Source: Roseobacter sp. (GTDB taxonomy: Bacteria > Pseudomonadota > Alphaproteobacteria > Rhodobacterales > Rhodobacteraceae). From it: 64,000 nucleotides of DNA. Position 1 is the stretch's first letter. Each line of letters starts with the position of its first letter. The stretch spans positions 186,001 to 250,000 of the forward strand of contig JADFAE010000007.1 in the NCBI GenBank assembly GCA_015665415.1, in the 5' to 3' direction. A program made the translations under genes and the position numbers. Below, one piece after another: positions 61,771-64,000 of the stretch. A model generated the notes under the pieces. That model was given only the letters and a program-made list of their open reading frames with translations, did not search any database and was not told the origin of the DNA.

Positions 61771-63027
61771 TCAGGCGGTGAGTTGACTACCGTCCTGGCC
61801 AAGGATCATCGCGGTGACGATCTGGCCTTCCTGTTGTGGCGTGGCAAAACGCACTTCGGTGAATTGTTCGGTCCGGCCCATATGCGGGTTTTCCATCAGC
61901 ACCTGATGGGTCTTGCCAATTTGAACTGCCAGATGGGACTGCACCCGGGCCTCACCCGCTGCGCGCAGGCGGGCGGCGCGGGATTTGATCACTGTTCCAT
62001 TGACCTGTTTGGGGATCTTGGCAGCCGGGGTGCCGGTCCGTTTTGAGTAGGGGAAGACATGCAGCCAGGTGAGGTTGCAATCGCTCACCAGTTTCAGCGA
62101 GTTTTCAAAATGCGCCTCGGTCTCGGTTGGAAAGCCGGCGATAATATCGGCGCCAAAGGTCATTTCGGGGCGCAGTTTGAGCGCCTCTTCGCAGAAGCGG
62201 ATGGCATCATCGCGCAAATGGCGCCGGGCCATGCGTTTGAGGATCAGATCGTCACCGTGCTGCAGTGACAGATGCAGATGTGGCATCAGGCGCGGCTCGG
62301 TGGCGATGGCCTGCATCAGGTTTTCATCCACCTCAATCGAATCGATGGAGGAAATCCGCAGCCGTGGCAGATCCGGCACCAGCTTGAGGATCCGCATCAC
62401 CAGATCGCCGAGTTTTGGCGCGGCAGGCAGGTCGGCGCCCCAGGAGGTGAGGTCAACGCCGGTCAGCACCACCTCATTGTAGCCCTTGTCGATCAGGCGC
62501 TTGATCTGATCGACCACCACACCGGCAGGGACAGAGCGGGAATTGCCGCGCCCGTAAGGGATGATACAGAAGGTGCAGCGGTGGTCGCAGCCGTTTTGCA
62601 CCTGCACATAGGCGCGCGAGCGGGTGCCAAAGCCATCAATCAGGTGGCCGGCAGTTTCGGTGACCGACATGATGTCATCGACCTGAACCTTTTCGGTCTC
62701 GCCAATGAAATTTGCGGCCATGCCGGTCCAGGTTTCTGGCTGCATCTTTTCGGTATTGCCGATGACGGTGTCGACCTCTGCCATGCGGGCAAAGGTTTCG
62801 GGTTCGGTCTGGGCGGCGCAGCCGGTTACCACGATTTGCGCCGCTGGGTTCTCTCGACGCAGGCGGCGGATTTCCTGGCGGGATTTGCGCACTGCTTCGG
62901 CGGTGACGGCGCAGGTGTTGACCACCACGAGATTGTCGAGGCCGGCCTGTTGCGACAGCTCCTTCATCGCCTCGGTTTCATAGGCGTTGAGGCGGCAGCC
63001 TAGGGTGGTGAACTTGGGCGCGGTCAT
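61771..63027 (-). CDS. mtaB: tRNA t6A37 methylthiotransferase MtaB
   Basis: MtaB adds a methylthio group to t6A at position 37 of tRNAs, using radical SAM chemistry. The N-terminal cluster cysteines are in TLGCRLNAYE, NTCAVT and VTGCAAQ; the radical SAM motif is CDHRCTFC. A C-terminal TRAM-like region follows. The length is about 418 residues. ATG 63027 is one base after the dapF stop, so both genes are co-transcribed. Confidence 0.96.
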   Translation of the reverse strand: MTAPKFTTLGCRLNAYETEAMKELSQQAGLDNLVVVNTCAVTAEAVRKSRQEIRRLRRENPAAQIVVTGCAAQTEPETFARMAEVDTVIGNTEKMQPETWTGMAANFIGETEKVQVDDIMSVTETAGHLIDGFGTRSRAYVQVQNGCDHRCTFCIIPYGRGNSRSVPAGVVVDQIKRLIDKGYNEVVLTGVDLTSWGADLPAAPKLGDLVMRILKLVPDLPRLRISSIDSIEVDENLMQAIATEPRLMPHLHLSLQHGDDLILKRMARRHLRDDAIRFCEEALKLRPEMTFGADIIAGFPTETEAHFENSLKLVSDCNLTWLHVFPYSKRTGTPAAKIPKQVNGTVIKSRAARLRAAGEARVQSHLAVQIGKTHQVLMENPHMGRTEQFTEVRFATPQQEGQIVTAMILGQDGSQLTA

Positions 63028-63028
63028 G

Positions 63029-63868
63029 TCAGAGGCTTTCGAGAAAGGCGCGGGTAAAGCTGCCGGTGAAGACATGCATAGTGGGGCCGGTCATCCAGAC
63101 ACCGTCGTCGCGCCAATCAATCCACAAAGTGCCGCCATCCAGGTCGATCTGGACTTTGCGTCCGGTCAACCCACGTCGGGCCGCAGCCACGGCAGTTGCA
63201 CAGGAAGAGGAGCCGGAGGCCAGGGTCACGCCGACGCCGCGCTCCCAGACCCGCATGCGGATGTGATCGGGGCCAACCAAATGGGCGACCTGCACGTTGG
63301 TACGTTCGGGATAGAGCGGGTGATGCTCGTAGCGGGGGCCAAACTCCTCCAGCGGGATCAGCTCGGCATCCTCGACAAAAAAGGTGCAATGGGGATTGCC
63401 CATGCCGGTTGCGGTTGGGCCGCCTTCGACGGGCAGCTCCAGCGTATCCATTTCTTCAGCCAATGGGATTTCGTCCCAGGCCAGCTGCGGCGCCCCCATA
63501 TTGACCGAGGTCAGGCCTTGGCCTGCGTCCTGGGCAAAAAGATCGCCGCGATCGGTGGTGAGATGCAGAGCGGTTTTACCGCTTTCCTCCATCAAGTGGC
63601 GGGCAATGCAGCGGGTGGCGTTGCCGCAGGCCGCCGAGGTGGACCCATCCGCATTGTAAAAGGTGAGATGCGCGTCGCCTGCGCCTTGTTCGATCAGGGC
63701 CAGCTGATCAAAGCCCACGCCAAATTGACGATGTGCGATTCCCCTGGCCAAGGCCGGAGTGATCTCCAGATTTTGATGCCGTGCATCGACAACAACGAAG
63801 TCGTTGCCAAGCCCGTGCATCTTCATGAAGGGGAACTGGGTATCTGATTGCGTGCTCATATTGGGCAT
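63029..63868 (-). CDS. dapF: Diaminopimelate epimerase
   Basis: DapF interconverts LL- and meso-diaminopimelate for lysine and peptidoglycan. The two catalytic Cys lie in SAACGNATRCIAR and SSSCATAVAAARRG. The opening MKMHGLGNDFVVVDA is typical. I chose ATG 63868 (AGG nearby); 63859 is possible. The upstream in-frame extension lacks similarity. It heads a dapF-mtaB pair. Confidence 0.95.
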   Translation of the reverse strand: MPNMSTQSDTQFPFMKMHGLGNDFVVVDARHQNLEITPALARGIAHRQFGVGFDQLALIEQGAGDAHLTFYNADGSTSAACGNATRCIARHLMEESGKTALHLTTDRGDLFAQDAGQGLTSVNMGAPQLAWDEIPLAEEMDTLELPVEGGPTATGMGNPHCTFFVEDAELIPLEEFGPRYEHHPLYPERTNVQVAHLVGPDHIRMRVWERGVGVTLASGSSSCATAVAAARRGLTGRKVQIDLDGGTLWIDWRDDGVWMTGPTMHVFTGSFTRAFLESL

Positions 63869-64000
63869 ATAGACCTGCGGTGAAAATGAATCCAGTCTGT
63901 GACGCATAAAGTTCAAAAAAGGGCTTGACCCTTTCCCGTCCTGACCGTAGACAGCCGCCAATCGAGACGGTGCAGACGACAAGGACGCATCAGACGATGG

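Noticed and set aside
63997-64000. ATG at the right edge as the start of another gene
   Set aside because: Only four bases are available; nothing can be concluded.
1-64000. CRISPR array
   Set aside because: No series of regularly spaced direct repeats is visible, and no cas gene is present.

Overview
The window is a GC-rich alphaproteobacterial chromosome segment. Gene content points to the marine Rhodobacterales (Roseobacter group): a GltD/GFA/GltB cluster, PetP/PetR regulators, a petABC bc1 operon with a GTG-started Rieske gene, a CaiD/acyl-CoA dehydrogenase operon, MatB, a type II-like lumazine synthase behind an FMN riboswitch, and a dispersed intergenic repeat with the core CCCGGGATATTTTTGGCCAA. 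Species cannot be named from the sequence alone.

Positions 1-8030 are accessory DNA. At the left lies a partial IS1380-family element whose transposase is split by an intact 1,257-bp IS3-family insertion (937-2193, 3-bp CAG target duplication). Next comes an AT-richer integrated element: a Lon-like AAA+ ATPase without a protease domain, a large protein with the motif layout of an HUH rolling-circle replication initiator, a ribbon-helix-helix regulator divergent from a 35-residue hydrophobic peptide across a 69-bp palindrome, an AlpA-type regulator, and a P4-type tyrosine integrase next to tRNA-Leu(CAG). I could not find the far attachment site, so the left boundary is not defined. This is the most novel part of the window.

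Positions 8114-34000 are mainly chromosomal: a single-domain globin, an NDUFA9-like protein, UppP, the glutamate synthase cluster, MtgA, a GST, QueG, a hydantoinase-type enzyme, the MsrB-MsrA pair, a DMT exporter, HU, the Ade-Amn purine salvage pair, and a LysR-controlled cluster of class II aldolase, PanB-like protein and fatty acid hydroxylase. From 34.1 to 38.5 kb a GlxA-type regulator faces a four-gene operon (acyl-CoA dehydrogenase, SelW-like protein, ADP-forming CoA ligase, CaiD) that looks like carnitine or crotonobetaine catabolism.

Positions 38.5-64 kb hold a structured intergenic repeat, a methyltransferase/epimerase pair, the HDAC-XseB-IspA-Dxs operon, PetP-PetR, IlvE, the divergent Ohr/OhrR pair with two operator copies, MatB with an AEC transporter, AroC and an HD protein, the thiBPQ transporter under a TPP riboswitch, RibH under an FMN riboswitch, a GST, petABC, MtaB and DapF. 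Many genes overlap by four bases (ATGA), which indicates tight operons.
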